From Methylotenera_A sp040387515 (GTDB lineage: Bacteria; Pseudomonadota; Gammaproteobacteria; Burkholderiales; Methylophilaceae): a DNA stretch of 64,000 nt. Below, one piece after another: positions 8,891-17,615 of the stretch. Numbering within the stretch: the stretch's first letter is position 1; each line of letters starts with the position of its first letter. The position numbers and the translations under genes are program-made. Where the stretch lies: contig JAZKDP010000006.1 of NCBI GenBank assembly GCA_040387515.1, positions 94,718-158,717 of the forward strand, given 5' to 3'. Below the pieces are notes generated by a model. That model worked only from the letters and a program-made list of their open reading frames with translations. It did not search any database and was not told the DNA's origin.

Positions 8891-9715
8891 TTAGGATTTA
8901 AGGAAGTCCAGTAAATCTCGATTCAATTTATCTTTATGTGTATCTAAAATGCCATGTGAGCCACCTTTATAAATTTTTAAAGTCGCATGTTTAATGATTT
9001 TTGATGTAGCAATCGCAGAAGCATCAATCGGGACAACTTGGTCATCGTCACCGTGCACAATTAATGTGGGGAAATCGAATTTTTTTAAATCTTCGGTAAA
9101 ATCAGTTTCTGAAAACGCTTTAATACAGTCATATGTATTTTTGTGTCCTGCTTGCATGCCTTGACGCCAGAAAGAGTCCATCATGCCTTTAGATATTTTA
9201 GCACCAGCTCTATTTGCGCCAAAAAATGGGCCGCTGGCAAGGTTTTGGTAAAATTGTGAACGATCATTCACGGATTGATCGCGGATTTTGTCAAACTCTG
9301 CTAATGGCAAGCCATCTGGGTTATTGCTAGTTTTTAGCATTAGCGGTGTAACAGCAGAAATGAGCGCTACTTTACTCACACGGCCTGCACCATGACGGCC
9401 AATGTAACGTGAAACCTCGCCACCACCTGCTGAAAACCCAACTAGCACCACATCTTTTAAATCTAGCGTAGTAATTAAGGCAGATAAATCATCTGCGTAA
9501 GTATCCATATCGTTGCCAACCCAAGGCTGGCTAGAACGGCCATGGCCACGGCGATCATGTGCAATACAACGATAGCCATTGGATGCCAGAAACAGCAATT
9601 GTGAGTCCCAGCTGTCAGAAGTGAGTGGCCAACCGTGGCTGAAGATAACGGTTTGGCCTGTGCCCCAGTCTTTATAATATATTTCTGTGCCGTCTTTGGT
9701 GGTAATGTTGCTCAT
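8891..9715 (-). CDS. Alpha/beta hydrolase, non-haem chloroperoxidase type
   Basis: A 274-residue alpha/beta hydrolase of the bacterial non-haem haloperoxidase/esterase family. Visible are the oxyanion segment SHGWPLTSDSWD, the arginine-rich DRRGHGRSSQPW loop, the nucleophile elbow GFSAGGGE (Ser95; relatives usually have GHSTGGGE), the acid in HGDDDQVVP, and the histidine in GGSHGI near the C-terminus. The catalytic triad is therefore complete. These enzymes hydrolyse esters and, with peracids, can halogenate; the natural substrate is unknown. The start at 9715 was chosen for its AAGGAA ribosome-binding site; the frame continues 37 codons upstream without one. It is monocistronic. Confidence 0.87.
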   Translation of the reverse strand: MSNITTKDGTEIYYKDWGTGQTVIFSHGWPLTSDSWDSQLLFLASNGYRCIAHDRRGHGRSSQPWVGNDMDTYADDLSALITTLDLKDVVLVGFSAGGGEVSRYIGRHGAGRVSKVALISAVTPLMLKTSNNPDGLPLAEFDKIRDQSVNDRSQFYQNLASGPFFGANRAGAKISKGMMDSFWRQGMQAGHKNTYDCIKAFSETDFTEDLKKFDFPTLIVHGDDDQVVPIDASAIATSKIIKHATLKIYKGGSHGILDTHKDKLNRDLLDFLKS

Positions 9716-10077
9716 AGTTATTTCCTTAAGCGGTTGAATTAATGGATATATATTTAATTCTTGATAATTTTTACTGAGCCAGTTTAACCTTGGTATTTGA
9801 ACCTGTATGTGCGATAGCCAACACAAAATGTCAGTTAAACTGGCTGGTGAAATTTGCGAGTTAAATTTTCGGTTAAATTAAGCTGAGGAGTTTTTTAATG
9901 CTTTTATTTATTCATTAGCTATGTTCGATATCACACAGATGAGCTTTAATAGATTGGATTAACATGCAAATTAATTGTGAATAAATTTAAGCAAAATAAC
10001 TGGTTAAGTTAAAACATTGCGCGTTATTATTTACTACAAAACAGATTAATTTTCAAAGAAAGTGATCAATAAAAATC

Positions 10078-11475
10078 ATGCCAAATAACCGTTTTACAAA
10101 ACAATTTAACCCTCAACAATCCACCCAGCAACTGGCTCAACCCAAATTGTTAGCCGTGCTGGTTGCCAGTGCTTTTTTAAGCCTGTCGGCTTGTAGTTCG
10201 GGTGTTAGCGATATTAAAGCGGATAACGCGGTAGGGTTTGGGCCAAATCCGGCATTAAATGCGCCACAAAAACAATTATTGCCTACAGTGAACATTGCAC
10301 CAGCAATTGGCTGGCCAGATAAAGCCAAACCAACCGCAGCCGCAGGCGTTTCAGTGGCGGCATTTGCACACGGTTTGGATCATCCGCGTTGGTTATATGT
10401 TTTACCTAACGGCGATGTGCTGGCCGCAGAAACCAATGCGCCGCCCAAGGGTAAAGTGGATCAAAGCTTCACTCAAACGATAAGAGGTTGGGTGATGGGC
10501 AAAGTGATGAAAAAAGCGGGTGCGGGCGTACCAAGTGCTAACCGTATTATGTTGCTACGCGATTCTGATAATGATGGGGTTGCTGATATTAATACTGTAT
10601 TGCTGGATGGCTTGATGTCGCCTTTTGGTATGGCGTTGGTGGGTGATGAATTGTATGTAGCCAATGCAGATGCGGTGATTAAATTTCCTTATGCGACGGG
10701 CGATTTAAAAATCACAGCGCCTGGCACCAAAGTAGTGGATTTACCTGGCGGGCCAATTAATCACCATTGGACAAAAAACATCATCGCAAATACAGATGGC
10801 ACTAAGTTATATGTAACGGTGGGTTCTAATAGTAATGTGGCTGAAGGCGGTATGGATATTGAAGTTGGCCGTGCGGCGATATGGGAAATTGATGTTAAAA
10901 CCGTTACGCAACGTCTTTTTGCAGAAGGTTTGCGTAACCCCAATGGTTTAACTTGGGAGCCTGAAACTGGCGCGCTTTGGACTGTGGTGAATGAGCGTGA
11001 TGAATTAGGCGATGATTTGGTGCCAGATTATTTAACATCAGTACAAGATGGTGCTTTTTATGGCTGGCCATATAGTTATTATGGCCAAAATGTAGATGAG
11101 CGGGTGCAACCAGCTAGGCCTGAATTGGTGGCCAAAGCAATTTCACCAGATTATGCTTTGGGTGCGCATACCGCATCTTTAGGTTTAGTGTCATCTGCCA
11201 ATGCTAAATTATTGCCAGCAACTTATGCCAATGGTATGTTTATTGGTCAGCATGGCTCTTGGAATCGCAAGCCACGTAGTGGCTACAAAGTGATTTATGT
11301 GCCATTTGCCAATGGCAAACCAGCAGGAGCGCCGATTGATGTGTTGACTGGCTTTTTAAGCAAAGAGGGTGATGCGTATGGCAGGCCAGTTGGCGTTGCG
11401 ATTGATAAACAGGGCGCGCTATTGGTGGCAGATGATGTGGGTAATAAGGTTTGGCGCGTAACCGCTGCCAAATAG
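10078..11475 (+). CDS. Glucose/sorbosone dehydrogenase-like lipoprotein
   Basis: This 465-residue protein has a long N-terminal region before a lipobox (LSLSAC, Cys39), then a six-bladed propeller of the glucose/sorbosone dehydrogenase family. Recognisable parts are HPRWLYVLPNGDVLAAETN, LRNPNGLTWEPETGALWTVVNERDELGDD, GAFYGWPYSYYG, and the final blade VGVAIDKQGALLVADD. Homologues use PQQ and oxidise aldoses or sorbosone in the periplasm. Whether this one binds PQQ cannot be told, but PQQ is expected in a methylotroph. The ATG at 10078 lacks a strong Shine-Dalgarno sequence. The 362-base gap upstream (9716-10077) is AT-rich leader with no motif I can identify. Confidence 0.85.
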   Translation: MPNNRFTKQFNPQQSTQQLAQPKLLAVLVASAFLSLSACSSGVSDIKADNAVGFGPNPALNAPQKQLLPTVNIAPAIGWPDKAKPTAAAGVSVAAFAHGLDHPRWLYVLPNGDVLAAETNAPPKGKVDQSFTQTIRGWVMGKVMKKAGAGVPSANRIMLLRDSDNDGVADINTVLLDGLMSPFGMALVGDELYVANADAVIKFPYATGDLKITAPGTKVVDLPGGPINHHWTKNIIANTDGTKLYVTVGSNSNVAEGGMDIEVGRAAIWEIDVKTVTQRLFAEGLRNPNGLTWEPETGALWTVVNERDELGDDLVPDYLTSVQDGAFYGWPYSYYGQNVDERVQPARPELVAKAISPDYALGAHTASLGLVSSANAKLLPATYANGMFIGQHGSWNRKPRSGYKVIYVPFANGKPAGAPIDVLTGFLSKEGDAYGRPVGVAIDKQGALLVADDVGNKVWRVTAAK

Positions 11476-11498
11476 AACAATATTATCGCTTTTGGATT

Positions 11499-11568
11499 GG
11501 TTAATTGGTTATTGTGCCTTTGGTGACTATTCTTAATAGTTATTGCTGTTTGGAATAACCAATTAACC
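11499..11568. repeat. Nested inverted repeat between convergent genes
   Basis: A 15-bp perfect inverted repeat (11499-11513, GGTTAATTGGTTATT, with 11554-11568) encloses about 40 bases. That interval holds a smaller hairpin, ACTATT-CTT-AATAGT (11526-11540). The right arm lies inside the C-terminal codons of the clsB-like gene. It may work as a two-way transcription end, although T-runs are weak. Confidence 0.5.
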
Positions 11569-12727
11569 CAACAAATCCCCGGACTAACCCATAAGCAAGC
11601 CAAGATAAAAAGCGCTTGAAAATATGACGGTTAGACCACTCGTCTGGCAACACGTGGTAAGCACTTTCCTCAATCGAATGCATAATATCTGTGTGCAACT
11701 CTGACGCAAAGTGTTTGTCTTTGACAATTACATTAGCTTCGCGCGCAAGTAATAAGCTAAACGGATCAATATTAGAAGAGCCTACCGTTGCCCATTGGTT
11801 GTCAATTACGGCAACTTTACTGTGCATAAAGCCTTTGCGGTATTCGTATATTTCAATACCGTTTTTTAAAAAATCCGCATAAAAAGCATGAGTAGCAAAC
11901 ATTAAAAAATATTCCATGCGACCCTGCAGTAACAGTTTGACATTAACACCGCGTTTCGCTGCTGCCAGCAATACCTTGCGGAATCGCCTGCCTGGTACAA
12001 AATAGGCATTGGCGATAATGATTTCCGTTTGTGCTTGTGCAATCGCCGTTAAATAAGCGTTTTCGATACTGCGCCTGTTTAATACATTATCGCGCAATAT
12101 AAATGCCGCATTGATACTACGCTTTTTACTTGGGGACGCTTTTTTTTCTTGCAAACTAACTGGCGTTGATGGTTTAGCTTGAGTAGCCTTTAAATTGTTA
12201 GCCTGTAAATGCGTGAAAGAGATGCGGCGCCACAGTTTATTAACGCTGCTTAGCATCGTAGGTAGCAATTTACCTTCTACACGCACCGCATAATCAATTC
12301 GCGGCGGGGTGTTATCTGGCACATTGTAGTCATCAATAATATTGATGCCTCCAACAAAGCCAATTTTTCCATCAATGACAACCACTTTACGATGCATACG
12401 GCGTAAGCGGCTTTTCTTCAATGTCCAAGGTGAGATTTTTGGCCGATAAAACATCACTTTTACGCCAGATTTTTCTAATTCGTTAACAAAACCAGCGGAT
12501 AAGTCTTTACAGCCAAAGCCGTCCAATAATACGTTCACGATTACGCCACGTTGCGCTGCGCGTTTCAATGCATCGCCTATGCGTATACCAATTTTGTCTG
12601 ACTCATAAATATACGTTTGCAGGTGAATCTCCTGCGTGGCATGTTCGATTGCAGTCTCAAGTGCAGGAAAATACTCAACGCCACTACGCAGTAACTGTAT
12701 TTGATTGCCGCTAATAAATGGGCTCAT
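11540..12727 (-). CDS. clsB: Cardiolipin synthase ClsB (YbhO) type
   Basis: A 395-residue PLD-superfamily enzyme without an N-terminal membrane helix, as in ClsB. It has two HKD motifs: HRKVVVIDG (His112, Lys114, Asp119) followed by FVGGINI, and HSKVAVIDNQWATVGSSN near 305. ClsB makes cardiolipin from two phosphatidylglycerols, and in E. coli also phosphatidylglycerol from PE and glycerol. An Arg/Lys-rich insert (about 170-205) lies between the modules. It follows a YbhP-like gene by 51 bases on the same strand, the ybhP-ybhO order known from enterobacteria, which strengthens the ClsB assignment. The start ATG at 12727 gives the normal length. Confidence 0.85.
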   Translation of the reverse strand: MSPFISGNQIQLLRSGVEYFPALETAIEHATQEIHLQTYIYESDKIGIRIGDALKRAAQRGVIVNVLLDGFGCKDLSAGFVNELEKSGVKVMFYRPKISPWTLKKSRLRRMHRKVVVIDGKIGFVGGINIIDDYNVPDNTPPRIDYAVRVEGKLLPTMLSSVNKLWRRISFTHLQANNLKATQAKPSTPVSLQEKKASPSKKRSINAAFILRDNVLNRRSIENAYLTAIAQAQTEIIIANAYFVPGRRFRKVLLAAAKRGVNVKLLLQGRMEYFLMFATHAFYADFLKNGIEIYEYRKGFMHSKVAVIDNQWATVGSSNIDPFSLLLAREANVIVKDKHFASELHTDIMHSIEESAYHVLPDEWSNRHIFKRFLSWLAYGLVRGFVGLIGYSKQQ

Positions 12728-12778
12728 GTTTTTGCCAGTTTTTCGTTAGTTAATTTTTGACAGTTATATTTTAGCTGG

Positions 12779-13531
12779 TTATATTTTGGTTAGTGTCGCC
12801 GTTAAAATCGCGTGGTCAGATAATTTGATAAATCTAGGCCCAGAATGTACTTCTACTTGTTTAATACGAAATCCACGTACATAAATACGATCTAGCCTTA
12901 ACAAGGGCAACCATGATGGAAAGCTGCGTGCATGCTGGCCTGTGTGATGCTCAAACACTTCATGCAAGTGCAATCGCTTAGCAAATTTTTTGCCTGCAGC
13001 TGAGCTCCAATCATTAAAATCTCCCGCAATAATCAATGCAGCATCTTCTGGAATATGCGTTTCAATATAAGTCGCTACTGCCAATAATTGTTGCTGTCGC
13101 CAATGTGCAAACAAGCCCAAATGTAGGCAAATAGCATGCAAAGGCGTATTCCAATCCGGCACATTGATTTCACAATGTAACATGCCGCGCTGCTCAGAAG
13201 TATGTGCCGAGATATCCTGATTATGCGTGTGAATAATAGGGAATTTTGAAAGCAGAGCGTTGCCGTGATGACCAGCTGGGTAAACGGAGTTTTTGCCATA
13301 AGCGTAATCTGGCCACACTGAGTCGGCTAAAAACTCTGCCTGACCCGCTACAGGCCATGTTGAAAAGCGCCTGCTTTTGAATAAGTGTACATCTTGAACC
13401 TCTTGCAAAAACACGACATCTACATGTAATTGTTGCAACAAAGCCTTTTGGTGATGCAGTGCAAAACTAGCATCAAAATGCGTTGAGCCTTTATGGATAT
13501 TGAATGTAGCGATGCGAAAATCGTTCTGCAT
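12779..13531 (-). CDS. ybhP: Endonuclease/exonuclease/phosphatase family protein (YbhP)
   Basis: The 250-residue EEP-fold protein shows the family motifs in order: TFNIHKG with the catalytic Asn, FLQEVQ with the metal-binding Glu, GNALLSKFPI, ICLHLG, IIAGDFNDW with the catalytic Asp/Asn pair, and LSDHAILTATL with the final Asp-His. All Mg2+-site residues appear intact. The family cleaves phosphodiesters or phosphomonoesters of nucleic acids, lipids or inositides. Linkage to a cardiolipin synthase gene suggests a lipid role, but this is unproven even for E. coli YbhP. It is the first gene of a two-gene operon with clsB. Confidence 0.85.
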   Translation of the reverse strand: MQNDFRIATFNIHKGSTHFDASFALHHQKALLQQLHVDVVFLQEVQDVHLFKSRRFSTWPVAGQAEFLADSVWPDYAYGKNSVYPAGHHGNALLSKFPIIHTHNQDISAHTSEQRGMLHCEINVPDWNTPLHAICLHLGLFAHWRQQQLLAVATYIETHIPEDAALIIAGDFNDWSSAAGKKFAKRLHLHEVFEHHTGQHARSFPSWLPLLRLDRIYVRGFRIKQVEVHSGPRFIKLSDHAILTATLTKI

Positions 13532-13697
13532 ATTGTCTCTAATGTGTAATGTTTGATGATTAAGATACCATAACAGGCATAAATTTAAAGTAGGAAGGCA
13601 CTGACAAAAAATACAGCATTGTCCTATGTTTTAGTTATCTGTATTTGTTCAAGATAGAGGCTCAAAAATAGCCATCAATAAGAACGGGAAGAGCAGA

Positions 13698-14546
13698 ATG
13701 AATACAGTATTGAACACAATATCTAATCAGTCACTCAAGCTGAGTTTAGCTAATGGCTCGCCTCATTTGGCTTCAGAGTCCATTAACTCTGAGCCTAATG
13801 GACCCAAACAAAATTTATTACTCGCTTCACTGCCATATTCAGAGCTTAGTCTTTGGGAACATGAGCTGGAGTTAGTTGACTTAAAGCTCGGTCAAGTATT
13901 GTGTGAGCCAGGCATTAAACATACGCACGTTATTTTCCCCACCACCGCCATTGTATCTTTGCTGTATACCACGCAAGAGGGCACTTCATCAGAGGTTTCA
14001 GTTGTCGGTAAAGATGGCGTGGTCGGTATATCCGTATTTATGGGTGGTAATGAAACGCCAAACCAAGCCATGGTGCAAAGCTCAGGACAGGCATATCGAT
14101 TAAGTACCAAAATGGCTAAAAATATAGCCAATAAAAATGGACCTTTATTGCATATGTTGCTGAATTACACCCAAATGATGATCACACAAATTGCTCAAAC
14201 TGCAGTTTGTAATCGCCATCATTCTATTGACCAGCAATTGTGTCGACGTTTATTAATTGGTTTGGATTTATTGCAACATAACGACTTAATGATGACGCAA
14301 GAATTATTAGCCAGCTTGCTGGGTGTGCGTCGCGAAAGTGTGACTGCCGCAGCGCTTAAGTTGCAAGAAGCAGGTGTGATCAGTTATTCCAGAGGACATA
14401 TTACCGTGCTTAACCGCCAGCTATTGGAACAGCGTTGTTGTGAGTGTTATGCAATCGTAAAAAGTGAGCAAAAAAGATTAATGCCGGTTAAATCTAAAGT
14501 AAGTAACTACTCGTATAACAGATTGAGTGTTGTGGAAAACCACTAA
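13698..14546 (+). CDS. Crp/Fnr family transcription regulator
   Basis: A 282-residue regulator with a cyclic-nucleotide-binding-like beta-roll (about 40-150; GTSSEVSVVGKDGVVGISVFMG matches the conserved roll) and a C-terminal winged helix-turn-helix (QELLASLLGVRRESVTAAALKLQEAGVISYSRGHI). It has no N-terminal cysteine cluster of the Fnr iron-sulphur type, and the roll lacks an obvious cAMP phosphate-binding arginine. The ligand is therefore unknown. The C-terminus has a CCEC motif that could bind metal or respond to redox. It is followed at 54 bases by a CsbD gene and may control it. Confidence 0.88.
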   Translation: MNTVLNTISNQSLKLSLANGSPHLASESINSEPNGPKQNLLLASLPYSELSLWEHELELVDLKLGQVLCEPGIKHTHVIFPTTAIVSLLYTTQEGTSSEVSVVGKDGVVGISVFMGGNETPNQAMVQSSGQAYRLSTKMAKNIANKNGPLLHMLLNYTQMMITQIAQTAVCNRHHSIDQQLCRRLLIGLDLLQHNDLMMTQELLASLLGVRRESVTAAALKLQEAGVISYSRGHITVLNRQLLEQRCCECYAIVKSEQKRLMPVKSKVSNYSYNRLSVVENH

Positions 14547-14600
14547 CTAAATAGCATTGATTTGTTAATTAAAGAAGCAGGATTAATAAAGGAATTACTA

Positions 14601-14855
14601 ATGGATTGGAATGTAATTGAAAGCAACTGGGCAGAATTTAAAGGCAATATCAAACAACACTGGAACAAAATCAACGATAGCCAATTAGATTTTATAGCTG
14701 GTAGGCGGGATTACTTGGTCAGAAAGATACAAGCAGCCTATGGCATTAGTAAAGTGGAAGCTGAGAGCCAGATTTCTGCTTGGCAAGATGTTCAGATCAA
14801 TATAGATGGACATTTTTATGAGTCAAAACCATTTTCTGCTCGGCAACATTTTTAA
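14601..14855 (+). CDS. CsbD family protein, second copy
   Basis: This 84-residue protein carries the CsbD signature (DWNVIESNWAEFKGNIKQHWN, then RKIQAAYGISKVEAESQI), like the gene at 6972 but shorter and diverged. I chose the ATG at 14601 because AAGGAA lies seven bases ahead of it and the family motif begins at once. It lies directly behind the Crp/Fnr regulator on the same strand. A small general-stress protein of unknown molecular role. Confidence 0.87.
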   Translation: MDWNVIESNWAEFKGNIKQHWNKINDSQLDFIAGRRDYLVRKIQAAYGISKVEAESQISAWQDVQINIDGHFYESKPFSARQHF

Positions 14856-15001
14856 GCATGCGTTGAGCAAAGCTTGAATACAAACTCAAGCATTAATTGA
14901 GTGATTCGGGCTTTTAAATCATTAACAACTTGAGGGCAGAAAAAAGCTTAGGGCAATTATATTAATGTTAAGTGCCGAGCTGTTTTTTTGAGAAAAATGC
15001 G

Positions 15002-15196
15002 ATGAGAATTTTTAATAAAGCAAAAACACATTTTATGCGGAAAGATGAAAAGGGCGCTATCGTTAAATTTGACACGATTGAAAACGTACAAACTAAGATT
15101 AATAGCATTTTAGATGGCAGTAATAAGTCATCCAATAATGGTCTGTTTGAGTTTAAAGCTGTGAAAAAACTTGATCAAAAACAGTGGTCTGATTAA
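15002..15196 (+). CDS. Small uncharacterised protein
   Basis: An open frame of 64 residues, rich in Lys, Asp and Asn, with no membrane segment and no family I recognise. The ATG at 15002 is preceded by GAGAAAAATGC, only a weak ribosome-binding site; a GTG at 14972 is in frame. It sits between the CsbD and DUF1269-like genes and is followed 10 bases later by another small frame, which suggests co-transcription. It could be a real stress-related small protein or a chance frame. Confidence 0.4.
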   Translation: MRIFNKAKTHFMRKDEKGAIVKFDTIENVQTKINSILDGSNKSSNNGLFEFKAVKKLDQKQWSD

Positions 15197-15206
15197 TAAA
15201 ATAATC

Positions 15207-15530
15207 ATGACTAAAAAACTCAAAAAATGCTGTGATCAATCAACTTTATTCTCAATAGGCATGATTTTTTGTAGTAGTTTATTAGCAGAAAATATATCGC
15301 TGGAACAGTATCAACTATTACACCAAAACCAAGTATTAACATTTAAGTCTACCGGCTTTCCCAATAGAACATCTCAAGTAGATTCGTCTAAATTTGTAAC
15401 GGGTGGTAAGGGTTTTAAGCATAATAATGTGCTTAAAAATAGTCATGTACCCAAAAACAGTTATATCATTGATCATCAAATTTTTGCCAGCCCTAAAAAT
15501 ATAAAATCGACAAAACGTATATTTATATAA
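15207..15530 (+). CDS. Small exported protein of unknown function
   Basis: This is 107 residues from the ATG at 15207. The start MTKKLKKCCDQ is followed by a hydrophobic stretch (LFSIGMIFCSSLLA) that looks like a signal peptide, with cleavage near LLA-ENIS. The mature part is basic and rich in Asn, Ser and Lys, with a repeated VLKNSHVPKNSYI pattern and no recognised domain. No good Shine-Dalgarno sequence is visible. It lies between small stress-type genes. Confidence 0.45.
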   Translation: MTKKLKKCCDQSTLFSIGMIFCSSLLAENISLEQYQLLHQNQVLTFKSTGFPNRTSQVDSSKFVTGGKGFKHNNVLKNSHVPKNSYIIDHQIFASPKNIKSTKRIFI

Positions 15531-15610
15531 CGCGTTATCAATGTTAGGAAATTTCTATTTAAAAAGAGCATACTGATTACTTGTTTCTATTTTAAAGAGG
15601 TAAAAATAAA

Positions 15611-16108
15611 ATGAACCTTAAATTAAAATTCTTACTACCAAACATTAAAGCCGCCCATGAAGCAAGTGATGCAATGTTACTGGCGCGCATTGAAGACAAA
15701 AATGTATGTTTTTTAGCTAAACCAGGTGTTAAATTAGGTAATCTACGACCAGCAAGTGCTATAGAAGCCACCAATGCTGTACATGAAGGCTTTAGAGGCG
15801 TTTTGCTGGGGGCGGGTATTGGCTTGTTAGGTGGCTTATACGTATTGTATTTTCCGCTGTGGCTTACCGATTCACCACCTTGGTTCACCAATGCAAGTCC
15901 GTTAACTATTTTGGTAAGTACCGGTTTAATGGGCGCTGCTGCTGCTGCTTTTGGTGCTGCTTTGTTAGGTGTTAATTTATTCAATACGGATTTAAATCAG
16001 TTTAAAAAACGTATCGATAAAGGTGCGGTTTTAATGATTGTTTCAGTACCATTTAACCGCGCAAGTGAAATTCGTCAAATTGTTAAAAAGCTACATTTGC
16101 AATTTTGA
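15611..16108 (+). CDS. DUF1269-like membrane protein
   Basis: A 165-residue protein with a soluble N-terminal part (about 1-60), then two glycine/alanine-rich membrane helices (GVLLGAGIGLLGGLYVLYFP and LMGAAAAAFGAALLGV), and a C-terminal tail ending RQIVKKLHLQF. The glycine-rich core and layout match the DUF1269/general stress protein 17M-like group. AGAGG lies 12 bases before the ATG. Its function is unknown; neighbouring CsbD genes suggest stress induction. Confidence 0.65.
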   Translation: MNLKLKFLLPNIKAAHEASDAMLLARIEDKNVCFLAKPGVKLGNLRPASAIEATNAVHEGFRGVLLGAGIGLLGGLYVLYFPLWLTDSPPWFTNASPLTILVSTGLMGAAAAAFGAALLGVNLFNTDLNQFKKRIDKGAVLMIVSVPFNRASEIRQIVKKLHLQF

Positions 16109-16205
16109 GATTGAATGCGCTTGAATGAATAATGCTCGCTAGGATTGATGCTAGTGAATTGATTTTTATAGATGTATTGCCAATCAACAACTTGTTAACC
16201 TATTT

Positions 16206-16250
16206 AATCTAGCCTTGCTTCTGTATAAGCGGAAGTAAGGCTAGATTTTT
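16206..16250. terminator. Terminator between convergent genes
   Basis: A 16-bp stem (16206-16221 with 16232-16247, one G-T pair, 10-nt loop) is followed by TTT. It ends the DUF1269-like gene and, read on the other strand, lies just past the PepSY gene stop. Confidence 0.8.
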
Positions 16251-16251
16251 A

Positions 16252-17607
16252 TTAAGACAATAGTGATTTGCGCGTTTTTTTGTCGCTATACCCATGGCGG
16301 GATGCACGTTTACGCCACCAAATCACTATACCCGTTACGCTAAGCATGGCTACTACCAAACCCATTGCCGAAATCAGAATGCGCCCCGGAAACCCCAATA
16401 TACGCCCCGAATGTATTGGAAATTGAGCCTGTAAGAAAATGTCGGCAGCAGTGCCTTTCCACGGCTGTCTATCACCTAGATAACGCCCATCTTGCGCATC
16501 ATAATACAAGCGCTTATGGCCAACACCACCAGCACCATGGCCATCCTCTGGATGGTAAAACTGTACGCCGTAAATACCAAAGCTCTGATTATACAAAGCA
16601 CTGCCAACTGGTTCAGTCCAGCCACGCGCTTTCGCATCGTCTTGAGCTTTTGCAATCACTTCAGCAAACTGGCGAGTTGGTGTGATAGGTTCATGTTTTG
16701 GTGCACGCGGGCGCAGATCGAAAGGAGATGGCGTGACCTTGGAAACTTTTGTCATGACGGGGTAGAACACTTCGCGGTACAGGTTTAATGAAAATGCAGT
16801 GAAGGCGATGATAAAGAGCAAGCCCCATGTCCACAGGCCAAACGCACGGTGTAAGTCGAAATTAAGTTTGGCTCCACCACTGGCCCAGCGAACTTTCCAG
16901 GCAGGTTGCCAGCGTTGCCACCATGATTTGCTGACAGGCAAGGGTACGTTGGTAGACAAATTCGTGATGTGTAAATCAGCTGTGGCATCACTTTCTAATT
17001 TCACCATAGCAGGTTTTATTACAGCTTGTTTTTTTGGAGTTTGTTTGAATACACGACGCTTTGTTGGCAAGGTCAGGTAAAAACCAATAAAGCTATCCAA
17101 AGCCCAAAGGATAGCAATAATCCCTAGTAACCATATCCCCCAACGGTCTTTGCCCCACATTTCTGGCAAATGCAGCGTGTAATGAAATTTGTATAAAAAT
17201 GAAACAAAAGTTTCTTTTGTAATTGGCCACACCATGCCCCATTCCCGCTTACCCAGTTCATCACCCGTGGTAGGGTCTATAAATACTTGGTTGAAGCCAG
17301 GTTTATAGAGGAGGTTGGTAGCTGGGTCGCGTTTTGGGCTAACGCTAAAACCGTATGACTCGCCAGGTTCAATACCTATCGGCAGATAGGTAACAAGTAC
17401 TTTGGGGTAGCGTGCTTCGATCTGTTTGGCAATTTCAACTGATGAAAGCGCTGTACCAGTGCCTCGCGCTTCCATCAACTGGGAATTAAGCCAATCATCT
17501 AATTCATGGTCCCATGAGATCACCGCGCCAGTTAGCCCGCTTAAAATCAAGAAGACTGCAATTAATAGGCCAACGTAGCGGTGGGGAAGTGTAAATGTAT
17601 GGCGCAT
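16252..17607 (-). CDS. PepSY-associated membrane protein, iron uptake type
   Basis: This 451-residue inner-membrane protein matches the PepSY-TM family (PiuB/FoxB-like). It has an N-terminal helix (YVGLLIAVFLILSGLTGAVISW with a following DHELDDW), a periplasmic PepSY-like domain, a helix near 155-180, helices near 245-270, a second periplasmic part, and a final helix (ISAMGLVVAMLSVTGIVIWW). Family members sit beside ferric-siderophore receptors and are thought to reduce or release iron from siderophores. Here it lies 8 bases downstream of the TonB receptor gene on the same strand, so it is co-transcribed with the receptor. Confidence 0.87.
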   Translation of the reverse strand: MRHTFTLPHRYVGLLIAVFLILSGLTGAVISWDHELDDWLNSQLMEARGTGTALSSVEIAKQIEARYPKVLVTYLPIGIEPGESYGFSVSPKRDPATNLLYKPGFNQVFIDPTTGDELGKREWGMVWPITKETFVSFLYKFHYTLHLPEMWGKDRWGIWLLGIIAILWALDSFIGFYLTLPTKRRVFKQTPKKQAVIKPAMVKLESDATADLHITNLSTNVPLPVSKSWWQRWQPAWKVRWASGGAKLNFDLHRAFGLWTWGLLFIIAFTAFSLNLYREVFYPVMTKVSKVTPSPFDLRPRAPKHEPITPTRQFAEVIAKAQDDAKARGWTEPVGSALYNQSFGIYGVQFYHPEDGHGAGGVGHKRLYYDAQDGRYLGDRQPWKGTAADIFLQAQFPIHSGRILGFPGRILISAMGLVVAMLSVTGIVIWWRKRASRHGYSDKKTRKSLLS

Positions 17608-17615
17608 CGTAAGTT

